Assembly: GCA_031553615.1 (NCBI GenBank)
Contig: JAVBLJ010000008.1
Location: 86,416-150,415, forward strand
DNA from: WQXF01 sp031553615
Lineage (GTDB): Bacteria; Bacillota; Clostridia; Christensenellales; Aristaeellaceae
Reading direction: 5' to 3'
Length of the DNA stretch: 64,000 bases
The first letter of the stretch is position 1. The number at the start of each line of letters is the position of its first letter. Shown piece after piece: positions 9,165 through 17,150 of the stretch. The notes beneath the pieces were generated by a model that made no database searches, was not told where the DNA came from, and saw only the letters and a program-made list of their open reading frames with translations. A program made the position numbers and the translations under genes.

Positions 9165-9935
9165 ATGACAAAGGCCGAAGTGATTCAAAACTTGCAGCTG
9201 TGTACCGTGATTTACGATGATTTGCGATCCGCCGAAAAAACGCGCGATGAGGTGCAGAAGAGGATTGATTCCGCAAAAACTCCCGATCAAGACGTATTTG
9301 CAAGCCATTTGCAAAATGGAAAAAATGAGTTCCACAAACATACTGGGCCGCGAACCATCCTGCGCGGCATGGTTATTAGCGTGATCCCCGCTTTGTTAGC
9401 GACGTTCCTCTATGTCATGATCGCTTACGAGGGCGGCTCCCGTTCCTATGGGAAGCCTGCCTTTCGAATAATGTTCGGCATCATCGCGCTAATCACCGTA
9501 TGGTACTTTATGAAAACGCGCAAAGCGGCCCTTGCGCGGCACCGCACCGTCGCAGAGCTCGAAGTCCGTCACAACGAAAAGTTGCGGTCCGTTTTACCTC
9601 AATTGTGTAATCTGCACGAGCGCTGTATCGAGGCATACCACGAGCTGCATCAGACGATGAAAAGCGCCTGCGTCGCGGTGGAGGAGCATTGGCCCCTGCT
9701 AGACCCTATTATAGCTTACCTGCAAAGCGGTCAGGCCGCCGATATCGACCAAGCTGTAGCCGTGGCGCGCGAAGACGCACGGCATCAGGAAAAGATGGGG
9801 CGGCTGCAGCAACAATTGGCCGCTACAGAGGACCTGTGCCGGCAAGCGCGCAGGGCCGAACGCGCGGCTTCTGAAGCGAGAAGCCATGCCCTCCAATTAG
9901 AATTTTCATCCATGATGAACTCCATAAAAAACTAA
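9165..9935 (+). CDS. Two-TM coiled-coil protein of unknown function
   Basis: 256 residues. Helical N-terminus, two membrane segments (about residues 65-90, VISVIPALLATFLYVMIAY, and 100-117, FRIMFGIIALITVWYF), a short Arg/Lys-rich link, then a long cytoplasmic helical region ending in an Ala/Arg-rich coiled coil (QARRAERAASEARSHA). ATG 9165 has 9-nt spacing from AAAGGAG; ATG 9159 would be only 3 nt away. The C-terminal layout (YLQSGQAADIDQAVAVAREDA, then Ala-rich coil) parallels the next gene (YLQVGRAKDLTSAIQEYERDR, then coil), so the two are probably diverged paralogs. Function unknown. Confidence 0.7.
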   Translation: MTKAEVIQNLQLCTVIYDDLRSAEKTRDEVQKRIDSAKTPDQDVFASHLQNGKNEFHKHTGPRTILRGMVISVIPALLATFLYVMIAYEGGSRSYGKPAFRIMFGIIALITVWYFMKTRKAALARHRTVAELEVRHNEKLRSVLPQLCNLHERCIEAYHELHQTMKSACVAVEEHWPLLDPIIAYLQSGQAADIDQAVAVAREDARHQEKMGRLQQQLAATEDLCRQARRAERAASEARSHALQLEFSSMMNSIKN

Positions 9936-9956
9936 CACGCGAAAGGGGTACTTCCT

Positions 9957-10781
9957 GTGTATTGCAAAAGATGCGGAACCTATGTCGAGAGAGCACCAGA
10001 CGGGTGTTCCCTATGTCGATCTTTTCATCTTGAAGATGATTTAACAAACGATTGTAATATAGGGAGCAACGCAAAAAGCTCGCAACTGGAGTTTATACAT
10101 GCTTCCGTCGCTCAATGTGAGGAACGCTTATGCCGTATTCGAAAACTGGATGCATTGCGGGTAAAAATGTATCCCTATCTCATGTCTGAACAGGAGTTTT
10201 CGAAATGGTACGTTGGCTCCACCATGGGCCACGGCATGGCCATGGCGGGCATCACGGTTGCGGTATACCTTGTGCTGATGCTCATCCTTGTGGGTGATGG
10301 CACCTTTTATTCGTTAGGGGTATACGTAATGGGTGCGTTGGCATATTTTTTCGGCCCCAAATTGTTTCCAAAGCACAAGAAAGAAGAGATAAAAAGGGCA
10401 TTCGATGAGGATGTGGCTACGATAAACGCGGAGCGCATCCACGCCGAATCCATGTACCCCGCGTTGCGAGATCAACTCTATGCCTTCGTGGAGGAAATGC
10501 GCGACCCCCACGCATGCTGCATACCGCAGTATTATTGGGATGTAGCGGGTGTATTGCCGCATTATTTGCAAGTTGGCCGCGCCAAGGATCTCACCAGCGC
10601 GATTCAAGAGTATGAGCGGGATCGCAAAAGCGAACGGGAAGCCAACATCATGAGTCAAACACTTAGCGCAGCTAGAGAAGCGCAAAGGATATCGGCCCAA
10701 GCCGCCGAACATGCGTACGAAGCGAAGATGGCCGCGCAAAACGCTGAGTGGATGTCCTTCTTGACTTACCTGAAACGCTAG
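9957..10781 (+). CDS. Zinc-ribbon, two-TM, coiled-coil protein of unknown function
   Basis: 274 residues, GTG start. The first 20 residues hold a zinc ribbon, CKRCGT and CSLC, typical of small Clostridia zinc_ribbon proteins. Two membrane helices (about 95-120, AVYLVLMLILV; 122-140, VYVMGALAYFF) and a helical region follow, with IPQYYWDVAGVLPHYLQVGRA and an Ala-rich coiled-coil tail (AQRISAQAAEHAYEAKMAAQ). It is related in layout to the gene just upstream (21-bp gap) and ends at a strong terminator, closing the cassette. No enzymatic motif is visible; a scaffold or membrane-stress role is only a guess. Confidence 0.72.
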   Translation: MYCKRCGTYVERAPDGCSLCRSFHLEDDLTNDCNIGSNAKSSQLEFIHASVAQCEERLCRIRKLDALRVKMYPYLMSEQEFSKWYVGSTMGHGMAMAGITVAVYLVLMLILVGDGTFYSLGVYVMGALAYFFGPKLFPKHKKEEIKRAFDEDVATINAERIHAESMYPALRDQLYAFVEEMRDPHACCIPQYYWDVAGVLPHYLQVGRAKDLTSAIQEYERDRKSEREANIMSQTLSAAREAQRISAQAAEHAYEAKMAAQNAEWMSFLTYLKR

Positions 10782-10880
10782 CCGACATAGCAATGCAATG
10801 GATCTTGCCGAATGCGTTTGCGTCTGTCGCCTTTGTGCGTAAGAAGCATATGACCCACTTCGACGCTTGACGAAAGGCGA

Positions 10881-10922
10881 GGGGCTTCCGTTCTGGCAAA
10901 AGCCAGCGCGGAAGCCCCTTTT
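10881..10922 (+). terminator. Strong intrinsic terminator closing the TM2/zinc-ribbon cassette
   Basis: Outer stem GGGGCTTCCG / CGGAAGCCCC (10881-10890, 10909-10918), inner stem CTGGC / GCCAG, then TTTT. It lies between convergent genes and may also serve the minus-strand tldE gene. Confidence 0.85.
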
Positions 10923-10950
10923 CGATGCCCCAAATAGTATTCTCCAAACC

Positions 10951-12291
10951 TTACTTCCCCGCCACCGCGATCTCCCTGACGCAAACCGAGGGGCTGCCCG
11001 TGCCGTCGCTGCCGAAGTACAGGTCGCTGGCCACCGCCACCACGTCCTTGAGCAGCGCATAGAAGTTGCCCGCCACGGTGATCTGCTCCACGGCTTGTCC
11101 GATCTTACCGCCCCGAATGGTGAAGCCCTTGGCGGAGAGCGAGAAATCGCCCGATACTTCGTTGGCTCCGGAGTGCAGCCCTTCCAGCTCGGTGATCAGC
11201 AGGCCCTCGCCCATCTCGGCCATCATCGCCTCCAGCGATTGTTCGCCGGGCGCGAGGTAGAAGTTGGTGGGCGCGACGCGCACCGGTGCGCTGTATCCGG
11301 CCTTCGAGGCGTTGCCGGTGGATTTTACGCCGTCGACCCGCGCGGTCTTGAGGTTGTGCAGCAGCGTGCTCAGCTTGCCCTGGGCGATGATCTCCTTGCG
11401 GTAGGTCGCCACGCCCTCGGCATCGAAGGGGCAGCTGGAAAGCCCGTCCTTCATCAGCGGATCGTCGATGAGGGTCACACATTGGGCGGCGATCGCCTCG
11501 CCTTCGCGGCCCTTGAGCAGCGAAAGGCCCTTTTGCGCGGCCTCCGCCGAGAACGAGCCCGAGAAGCAGCCTAGGATATCGGCCATGGCCTCCTTGCGGA
11601 TGATGGCGGGCATCTTGCCGCTGGCGATGGGCGCGGCCTCCAGCATGCGCACCGCGTAATCCACGGCCTCGGTGACCACCTGCCGGGTATCCAGCTCGGT
11701 CTTGCGGCCAATGCCGAACGCGCCGCCGTTGGAGGTGCGCTCGCCGCGCCGCGCCACCACGCTGATGAACTGGTACTGCGCGTTATCCTGGTGCGAAAGC
11801 GCCAGCCCGAACGAATTGCGCAGCGAGATGCGGCTCTTTATGTAGGCTGTTTGGTTGTAATCGGATTCACGCACCTCGGGGTGCCGCGAAACGCCATCGC
11901 GCTCCAGGGCGATGGCCGCCTCGATGTGGTCGGCGGCGGGCAGCGCGTCCAACTCGGGCGAGTAGGTTTGCACCTCGGCGTAGGCCTCGCTGCCCGCGAA
12001 GATTTCCTGCACGTCCTCATCCTCCACCAGGGAGGCCGATTCGCGCACGGCCTTGACCAGCATGGCCACCGCATCCTCATCCAGCGCTTCGGTGGAGGCG
12101 TAGCCCATGCGCCCCCCCACCATGCCGCGGAACGAAAGCCCCGCCGTGCTGGCCACCGCGAAGGTCTCCAGCGCCTGCTTGAGCGTGGATACCTTCACGC
12201 TATCCCGCTCCGAGTAGTAGACCTCGCAGGGCGCGATGCCGGCCTTGGCGGCCTCGGCAAAAAGTCGCTCGGTAAATTGCTCGTATGTCAT
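10951..12291 (-). CDS. pmbA: TldE/PmbA-type metalloprotease subunit
   Basis: 446 residues. Member of the TldD/PmbA (U62) family, which with TldD forms a heterodimeric metalloprotease that degrades unfolded or leader peptides; in this family TldE lacks the active-site motif. Characteristic segments are the N-terminal LSFRGMVGGRMGYAST and the C-terminal ITVAGNFYALLKDVVAVASDLYF and GSPSVCVREIAVAG. The ATG at 12291 (MTYEQFTERLF) fits the family's N-terminus and follows TGAGGCGA; a longer in-frame opening to 12588 only overlaps tldD. The start lies 10 bp after the tldD stop, so the two are cotranscribed and probably expressed in equal amounts. Confidence 0.93.
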   Translation of the reverse strand: MTYEQFTERLFAEAAKAGIAPCEVYYSERDSVKVSTLKQALETFAVASTAGLSFRGMVGGRMGYASTEALDEDAVAMLVKAVRESASLVEDEDVQEIFAGSEAYAEVQTYSPELDALPAADHIEAAIALERDGVSRHPEVRESDYNQTAYIKSRISLRNSFGLALSHQDNAQYQFISVVARRGERTSNGGAFGIGRKTELDTRQVVTEAVDYAVRMLEAAPIASGKMPAIIRKEAMADILGCFSGSFSAEAAQKGLSLLKGREGEAIAAQCVTLIDDPLMKDGLSSCPFDAEGVATYRKEIIAQGKLSTLLHNLKTARVDGVKSTGNASKAGYSAPVRVAPTNFYLAPGEQSLEAMMAEMGEGLLITELEGLHSGANEVSGDFSLSAKGFTIRGGKIGQAVEQITVAGNFYALLKDVVAVASDLYFGSDGTGSPSVCVREIAVAGK

Positions 12292-12301
12292 TGCTCTCGC
12301 C

Positions 12302-13687
12302 TCACTTTCCGCCCACGGTGATGCTGCTGACCCGGATGCGCGGCTGGCCCACGTTGGTGGGCACGCTGCCGCTGATGGAGCCGCACATGCCCTGCGCCAT
12401 GCGCATATCGCGTCCCACGCGGTCGATGCGCATGAGCACCTCGCCGCCGCGGCCGATGAGCGATGCGCCGCGCACCGGATGCACGATCTTGCCCCCCTTG
12501 ACCAGGTAACCCTCGGCCACGGCGAAGTTGAATTCGCCGGTGGTGGGGTTGACCGATCCGCCGCCCATGTCCTTGGCGTAGAGGCCATCGCCCATGGTGG
12601 AGATCATCTCGTCATCGTCGTCTGTACCGGCGGCGATGAAGGTATTGCGCATACGCGAGCAGGGCGCAAAGGCGTACGATTGGCGGCGGCCGCTTCCCGT
12701 GGATTTTGCGCCCATGCGCTCGCCGTAGAACCGATCGCACATGTAGTTTTTCAGCACGCCGTTCTCGATGAGCACCAGGTTGGTGGAGGGCACGCCGTCG
12801 TCGTCGATCACAATGGAGCCCCACTCGTTGGGCATGGTGCCATCGTCGATGGCGGTGACGCAGGGCGCCGCTATCTGCTGGCCCAGCTTGCCGCAGAATT
12901 CCGACATGCCTTTCGATACCGACGAAGCCTCCAGCGAATGCCCGCACGCTTCGTGGAAGATCACGCCGCCGAAGCCGTTGTCGATCACCACCGGCATGGT
13001 GCCTGCGGGACATTCGGGGGCATGCAGCATGGTGATGGCCTGTTTGCCCGCGTACTCGCCGCAGGCCTTCGGGTCCACGCGCGTGTCAAACAGCTCGAAG
13101 CCGGTGCGCGCGCCGGGCGCGGTGTGCCCCGTTTGGTTCTCGGCGCCGTTGGACGCCACGGCCACGCACGCCATGCGGGTGTACACGCGCCGATCCTCGG
13201 CGAACAGCCCATCGCTGTTGAATATCGCCACGTTCTGATCCCACGCGATGTAGCTGGCCGTGGCCTGCGTGATCTCGGGCGAGACCGCGCGCGCCGCCGC
13301 CGCCGCTTCGCGCAGCTTGGCCGCCACCTTTGCGCCCTGCACATCCCCCGGCCAAGCCTTGATGGGGTGAATGTCGCGGTGCTCGGCACGCGTCATGGGC
13401 AGCGCTTTGCCCGCCGCGCCGCCCAGGCCTACCGCATCGGCGGCACGCTGTGCGCAGCGCAGCAGGCCCTCGCGGCTCGTATCGTTGGTGTACACGTAGT
13501 AGAATTGCTCCCCGGAAAACACGCGCACCCCGGCACCGTGCAGCCGCGAGGTGTTGGCGGTTTCCACTTTTCCGCCGCGCAGCATCATGGTGTGGTGGGT
13601 GGTGTCCTCCAGGAACAGGTCGGCAAAGTGCCCTCCGCGCGCCATGGCCGCGGCCAACACTTCCTGCGCCAAGGTAGTGGATATCAT
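12302..13687 (-). CDS. tldD: TldD-type metalloprotease
   Basis: 461 residues. Carries the catalytic zinc motif HEACGH (HExxxH, residues 245-250, bases 12938-12955) in the context FHEACGHSLEASSVSKG, which distinguishes TldD from TldE. Other family segments are ANTSRLHGAGVRVF near the N-terminus and the C-terminal NVGQPRIRVSSITVGGK. It works with the adjacent TldE (10 bp downstream) as a heterodimeric peptidase, known for microcin B17 maturation, CcdA turnover and removal of RiPP leader peptides. No RiPP precursor was found nearby, so a general proteolytic role is more likely here. Confidence 0.95.
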   Translation of the reverse strand: MISTTLAQEVLAAAMARGGHFADLFLEDTTHHTMMLRGGKVETANTSRLHGAGVRVFSGEQFYYVYTNDTSREGLLRCAQRAADAVGLGGAAGKALPMTRAEHRDIHPIKAWPGDVQGAKVAAKLREAAAAARAVSPEITQATASYIAWDQNVAIFNSDGLFAEDRRVYTRMACVAVASNGAENQTGHTAPGARTGFELFDTRVDPKACGEYAGKQAITMLHAPECPAGTMPVVIDNGFGGVIFHEACGHSLEASSVSKGMSEFCGKLGQQIAAPCVTAIDDGTMPNEWGSIVIDDDGVPSTNLVLIENGVLKNYMCDRFYGERMGAKSTGSGRRQSYAFAPCSRMRNTFIAAGTDDDDEMISTMGDGLYAKDMGGGSVNPTTGEFNFAVAEGYLVKGGKIVHPVRGASLIGRGGEVLMRIDRVGRDMRMAQGMCGSISGSVPTNVGQPRIRVSSITVGGK

Positions 13688-13750
13688 GCGCGTCCCCCGC
13701 TTCCCGCGGCCCCGTGTGTTCCCTTGCTCTCTGCTGGGCCGCTAAAGCTT

Positions 13751-13779
13751 ATTATACCCCAGTTTGGTCAGGCTTTCCA
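13751..13779 (-). promoter_or_regulatory. Possible promoter of tldDE
   Basis: Reading the minus strand there is a perfect TATAAT (plus coordinates 13751-13756) with a poor -35 (TGGAAA, 13774-13779) 17 nt away, about 70 bp before the tldD start. Confidence 0.35.
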
Positions 13780-13871
13780 GTCGAAACGCGCCGCATGAGG
13801 ACGAAATCGTTTTGCGAAATCATTTACCCTTTTTTTCACATATCCTTTTTTTCACAGAAAACGCTTGAGGG

Positions 13872-14096
13872 GCGAGAAGGTTCCCCAAGGGGCCCGAGTT
13901 GAGGCCGCCCAGTGGGCGAAAGCCGAAACGGCAGGCCAATGAGCGACAGAGCAGCCAAGGGCTGCGACAATCGCGAATTGAGGGGCCCGATAAGCCCTTG
14001 GGTCGCCCGTGAGGGCGAAATACCTGCCAAAAGGAAGTGTTTCGTGCCTTCGGGCACGACCAAAGGGCTTTGCGATCGCCCTTTGGAAACCTTCGC
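13872..14096. repeat. Full copy of the dispersed palindromic (MITE-like) element
   Basis: About 225 bp. Left end GCGAGAAGGTTCCCC, right end GGAAACCTTCGC, which are near inverted repeats. The inner block 13886-14000 recurs at 63885-64000 with one inserted base and one substitution. The right part (GGGCACGACC, then CCAAAGGGC ... GCCCTTTGG at 14060-14086) recurs at 4849-4902 and 40664-40728. Open frames across it have no protein-like features. Not a known IS: no transposase. Confidence 0.8.
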
Positions 14097-14161
14097 AGCC
14101 CATCTCTGCATGGTTACGAACAAGCGGAATCACCCCGACACCGCTTGGGGAAAAGGCTGCG

Positions 14162-14318
14162 GAAAACCTGTGGTTTGGGTGGACAACCTGTGGGCAAGCT
14201 GCGGAAGGGCGGTGGGAAACGGTCTGAAAATTATCAAAACTTGGAGGGCATGCTAGGAACTGAGGGCCTTCGCGTAGAAATGATACCTTTGGCATTCTGT
14301 GCAAAATGTGGACAACCT
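14162..14318. other. Cluster of DnaA-box-like nonamers upstream of the parAB region
   Basis: TGTGGTTTG (14169), GTGGACAA (14179), TGTGGGCAA (14189) and TGTGGACAA (14307) resemble the reverse complement of the DnaA box TTATCCACA. The first three are spaced by 10 bp. An AT-rich patch (GAAAATTATCAAAAC, 14226-14240) lies between. It falls in the 764-bp gap between divergent tldD and the 14452 gene, next to parAB. Candidate origin or DnaA-binding site; not proven. Confidence 0.35.
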
Positions 14319-14451
14319 GTGCACGCGCCCTACCACATGATGGGGTCGACCGCATTCTGTTGGGTTTCCCCTGCATTCCGATGGAGTCGCCCGCATTTTC
14401 ACGCCGGTTTCATCCCCTCGCCCACCAAAGCAAAGGACGGAGGAATCCCGT

Positions 14452-14994
14452 ATGCCCCAATACAGAAGCAAACGCCGCGAAGTGAACCTGCCCCCCATCA
14501 CCCAAGACGACGTTTTCTTTTTGCTAGAGCCGCTGGTGGGCCTTCCGCTGCTGCTCAAGCATTCCGAGCTCTCCTCCGAGATCGCCGAGCTGCTGGGTCA
14601 ATACAGCTGGCATTCGGGCGATTCGCTGGAGGAGCTCTTCCGGCAGATCGAAAGCTCGCTCTTCAACAGCGTGTACGGCTTCACCAATGGCAAGATGGTG
14701 GTCAAGGATGAGCAGGGCCACCAGCACAAGATTTATACCGATTCGCTTTCGCAGATGGCCGAGCTGCTGCTCGATCCGCTGTTTGAGCGCTTCCCGCGCT
14801 GCGAGCGGACGTTCACCCTGTTCAACGATTATGCGCTGCGGCACCTTTCCCTGCCCGCCATTAAGCGCATATTCACCGATTACCCGAACCTGGTGGAGCC
14901 CATGAACCGCGCCATTTTCGAGCGCATCCTCATCGAAAATTTTGCCAAGGAAACATACGAAGATTGGCTGATGGCCACGGAAGAGCGGGCATAG
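14452..14994 (+). CDS. Conserved-looking hypothetical protein upstream of parA
   Basis: 180 residues, ATG preceded by GGACGGAGGAAT. No family recognised. Mostly helical, acidic, soluble, with no signal peptide or membrane segment; segments such as LLEPLVGLPLLLKHSELSSE and LFNDYALRHLSLPAIKRIF suggest a helical-bundle fold. It precedes parA by 175 bp, with a separate promoter-like sequence in between. The clear ribosome binding site and codon pattern like its neighbours support a real gene. A function in chromosome maintenance would be guesswork from position. Confidence 0.7.
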   Translation: MPQYRSKRREVNLPPITQDDVFFLLEPLVGLPLLLKHSELSSEIAELLGQYSWHSGDSLEELFRQIESSLFNSVYGFTNGKMVVKDEQGHQHKIYTDSLSQMAELLLDPLFERFPRCERTFTLFNDYALRHLSLPAIKRIFTDYPNLVEPMNRAIFERILIENFAKETYEDWLMATEERA

Positions 14995-15053
14995 CGCAGG
15001 GGCGCGCTTCCAGAAACCTGCGAGCAGGGCACGCGCCCAATTCGAACAAGCCC

Positions 15054-15082
15054 TTTCTTTTCGGGCGAATATACCGTATAAT
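15054..15082 (+). promoter_or_regulatory. Predicted promoter for parAB
   Basis: -10 TATAAT at 15077-15082 with weak -35 TTTCTT at 15054-15059 (17-nt spacer), about 88 bp before parA. Confidence 0.4.
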
Positions 15083-15169
15083 GGAGAAGGCTCTTTCGCA
15101 GATACGAGCTGTTGTGTTTTGCAGCGGCTTTTGCTCCCTTAACGTTAGGCTCGGAGGAAGAAGCAAAGC

Positions 15170-15934
15170 ATGGGTAAAATCATCGCCGTTACCAACCAAA
15201 AGGGGGGCGTGGGCAAAACCACGACCACTGTCAATCTGAGCGCTTGCGTGGCCGCCGCCGGGAAGCGCGTGCTGGTCGTGGATATCGATCCGCAGGGCAA
15301 CGCCACCAGCGGCTTTGGCGCCGAGGTAAGCAAGAACGCGGTCACGGTGTACGAGGTGCTCATCGACGATCGCGATGCGGAGAAGGCGCTGGTTCGCACC
15401 CCGGTGAAAGGTCTCACGCTGCTGCCCGCCGAGATTCGCCTGGCGGGCGCGGAGCTCGAGCTGGTGGATATGGACAACCGCGAGCACAAGCTCAAGCAGG
15501 CGCTGGCCTCGGTGCGCGACCATTACGATTTTCTTTTTATCGATTGCCCGCCCTCGCTGGGCTTGCTCACCCTCAATGCGCTCAGCGCCGCCGATAGCGT
15601 GCTGGTGCCCATTCAATGCGAATACTACGCGCTCGAAGGCGTGACCGCGCTCATGAACACCATCCAATTGGTCAAGCAACAGCTCAACCCAGCGCTGGAG
15701 ATCGAGGGCGTGGTGCTCACCATGCTGGATGCGCGCACCAATCTGGGCCTCCAGGTGGTGGACGAGGTGAAGAAGCACTTCAAGGGCAAGGTGTTTAGCA
15801 GCATCATTCCGCGCAACGTGCGCCTGGGCGAAGCGCCCAGCTACGGCCTGCCCATCCACCTCTACGACGCGCGCAGCATCGGAGCGGAGGCCTACGCGGA
15901 GCTGGCCCGCGAGCTGCTCAAACGCAACAAGTAA
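15170..15934 (+). CDS. parA: Chromosome-partitioning ATPase ParA/Soj
   Basis: 254 residues. The deviant Walker A motif KGGVGKTT (residues 11-18) and the IDPQGNATSGFG segment define a MinD/ParA-type ATPase. The family binds DNA when ATP-bound, partners ParB to segregate origins, and in Bacillus (Soj) regulates DnaA. Length is typical of Soj. ATG 15170 follows GGAGGAAG. parB starts 52 bp downstream in the same orientation. It lies near mnmE and dnaN-recF, as expected for an origin-proximal region. Confidence 0.96.
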   Translation: MGKIIAVTNQKGGVGKTTTTVNLSACVAAAGKRVLVVDIDPQGNATSGFGAEVSKNAVTVYEVLIDDRDAEKALVRTPVKGLTLLPAEIRLAGAELELVDMDNREHKLKQALASVRDHYDFLFIDCPPSLGLLTLNALSAADSVLVPIQCEYYALEGVTALMNTIQLVKQQLNPALEIEGVVLTMLDARTNLGLQVVDEVKKHFKGKVFSSIIPRNVRLGEAPSYGLPIHLYDARSIGAEAYAELARELLKRNK

Positions 15935-15986
15935 TGCCCCTATCACTCCCCCATCCTACTAGACCGAGGCAGGAGAAGCGAACGCT

Positions 15987-16853
15987 ATGATGAAAAAAAA
16001 CAGCCTGGGCAGGGGCCTGGGCGTGCTGTTCCAAGACAACGCTTTATTGGATGAAAACGCTGCGCCCGCAGTGGAAAACGCGGTGGTGGAGCTGCCGCTG
16101 GGCAGCGTGGACCCCAACCGCGAGCAGCCGCGCAAGCGCTTCGACGAAGAGGCGCTGCGCCAGCTTAGCGAATCCATCCAGCAATCGGGCGTGATCCAGC
16201 CCATCATCGTCTACCCCGACGGAAACCGCTACACCATCGTGGCCGGGGAGCGCCGTTGGCGTGCCTCGCGCTTGGCCGGGCTGGAAACCATCCCCGCCAT
16301 CGTGCGCGATTACGATCGCGTGAAGCAGATGGAGGTTGCGCTCGTCGAAAACATTCAGCGCGAAAACCTCAACCCGCTGGAGGAAGCCGCCGCCGTGCGT
16401 CAGCTCATGGACGAATGCGGGTTCACGCAGGAATCGGTCTCCACACGCATCGGCCGCAGCCGCCCCGCCGTGGCCAACCTGCTGCGCCTGCTCACCCTGC
16501 CCGAGCCGGTGCAGGGGCTCGTCCGGGAGGGCGCGCTCACCGCTGGGCACGCACGCACCCTGGCCGGCATGGACGACCCGGCCCGCCAAAAGGCGCTGGC
16601 CGAAACCGCCGTGCGCCAAGGCTGGTCGGTGCGCCAAATGGAGGTCGCCACCCAGCGCCCCCTGCGCAAGGCTCCCAGCACGCGCGAGCAGCCCGTGGAG
16701 CTTTCCGACCTGGAGGACACGCTGCGCCGCGCCCTGGGCATGAAGGCCACCATCTCCGGCACGCCCAAGAAGGGCCGCATCGTGCTCAACTACAGCTCCA
16801 TAGAAGAGCTGGAAAACCTGCTCGCCGCCCTGCAAACGATACTGGAGAGGTGA
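15987..16853 (+). CDS. parB: Chromosome-partitioning protein ParB/Spo0J
   Basis: 288 residues. N-terminal ParB/sulfiredoxin-like CTP-binding domain with NREQPRKRFDEEAL and the arginine-rich box GERRWRA; then the helix-turn-helix region (LNPLEEAAAVRQLMDE, TRIGRSRPAVANLLRLL) that reads parS; then a short C-terminal dimerisation domain (SSIEELENLLAALQ). Partner of the upstream ParA in origin segregation and condensin loading. No copy of the canonical parS palindrome was recognised in this window. ATG 15987 is chosen for spacing from AGGAG at 15971; a second ATG follows immediately. Confidence 0.96.
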   Translation: MMKKNSLGRGLGVLFQDNALLDENAAPAVENAVVELPLGSVDPNREQPRKRFDEEALRQLSESIQQSGVIQPIIVYPDGNRYTIVAGERRWRASRLAGLETIPAIVRDYDRVKQMEVALVENIQRENLNPLEEAAAVRQLMDECGFTQESVSTRIGRSRPAVANLLRLLTLPEPVQGLVREGALTAGHARTLAGMDDPARQKALAETAVRQGWSVRQMEVATQRPLRKAPSTREQPVELSDLEDTLRRALGMKATISGTPKKGRIVLNYSSIEELENLLAALQTILER

Positions 16854-16950
16854 CGGGGGCGGGACGGGGGACGGCCTCCGGTGGCCCGCTTTTTAAAAAA
16901 AGCGGGGCAAAAACTTTGACTTCTGGGGGAGGATTTGGGATTGTATTGGG

Positions 16951-16978
16951 CCGCCTTGCTTTGCTCGGCGGTTTTTTT
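16951..16978 (+). terminator. Intrinsic terminator after parB
   Basis: CCGCC / GGCGG stem (16951-16955, 16967-16971) followed by seven T. An additional hairpin CCCGC-T(5) / A-run-GCGGG lies at about 16884-16905. Confidence 0.7.
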
Positions 16979-17017
16979 GTGCGGCTGCGTTGCTTGGAGT
17001 GAGGGGAAGAGTCGCCT

Positions 17018-17150
17018 ATGTAACATTTCATGTAACCCTCATCAAACGCGATATAAGCTTTTAAGATATGGATTTTGTCACCCTTCCTGTGCTATAATAT
17101 AGATGCATGTGTTACTGTGTTTTGAAACATTTCATTACTCCATGTAACCA
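17018..17150. repeat. Duplicated AACATTTCAT / ATGTAACC motif around a promoter
   Basis: AACATTTCAT (17022-17031) overlapping ATGTAACC (17030-17037), and again AACATTTCAT (17126-17135) with ATGTAACC (17142-17149). The two copies flank the -10 element at 17093, so they could be operator sites. No regulator can be assigned. Confidence 0.5.
17070..17098 (+). promoter_or_regulatory. Predicted promoter ahead of a long structured leader
   Basis: Perfect TATAAT at 17093-17098; the -35 position (GGATTT, 17070-17075) is poor, so an activator or the flanking repeat pair may be involved. It would give a leader of about 400 nt for the gene at 17503. Confidence 0.4.

Noticed and set aside
8337..10781. A known anti-phage defence system
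   Set aside because: No nuclease, helicase, NTPase, reverse transcriptase or toxin motif in any of the three genes.
13852..14376. Open frames within the dispersed element
   Set aside because: They appear because the repeat is GC-rich; no homology-like motifs or ribosome binding sites, and they are broken in other copies.
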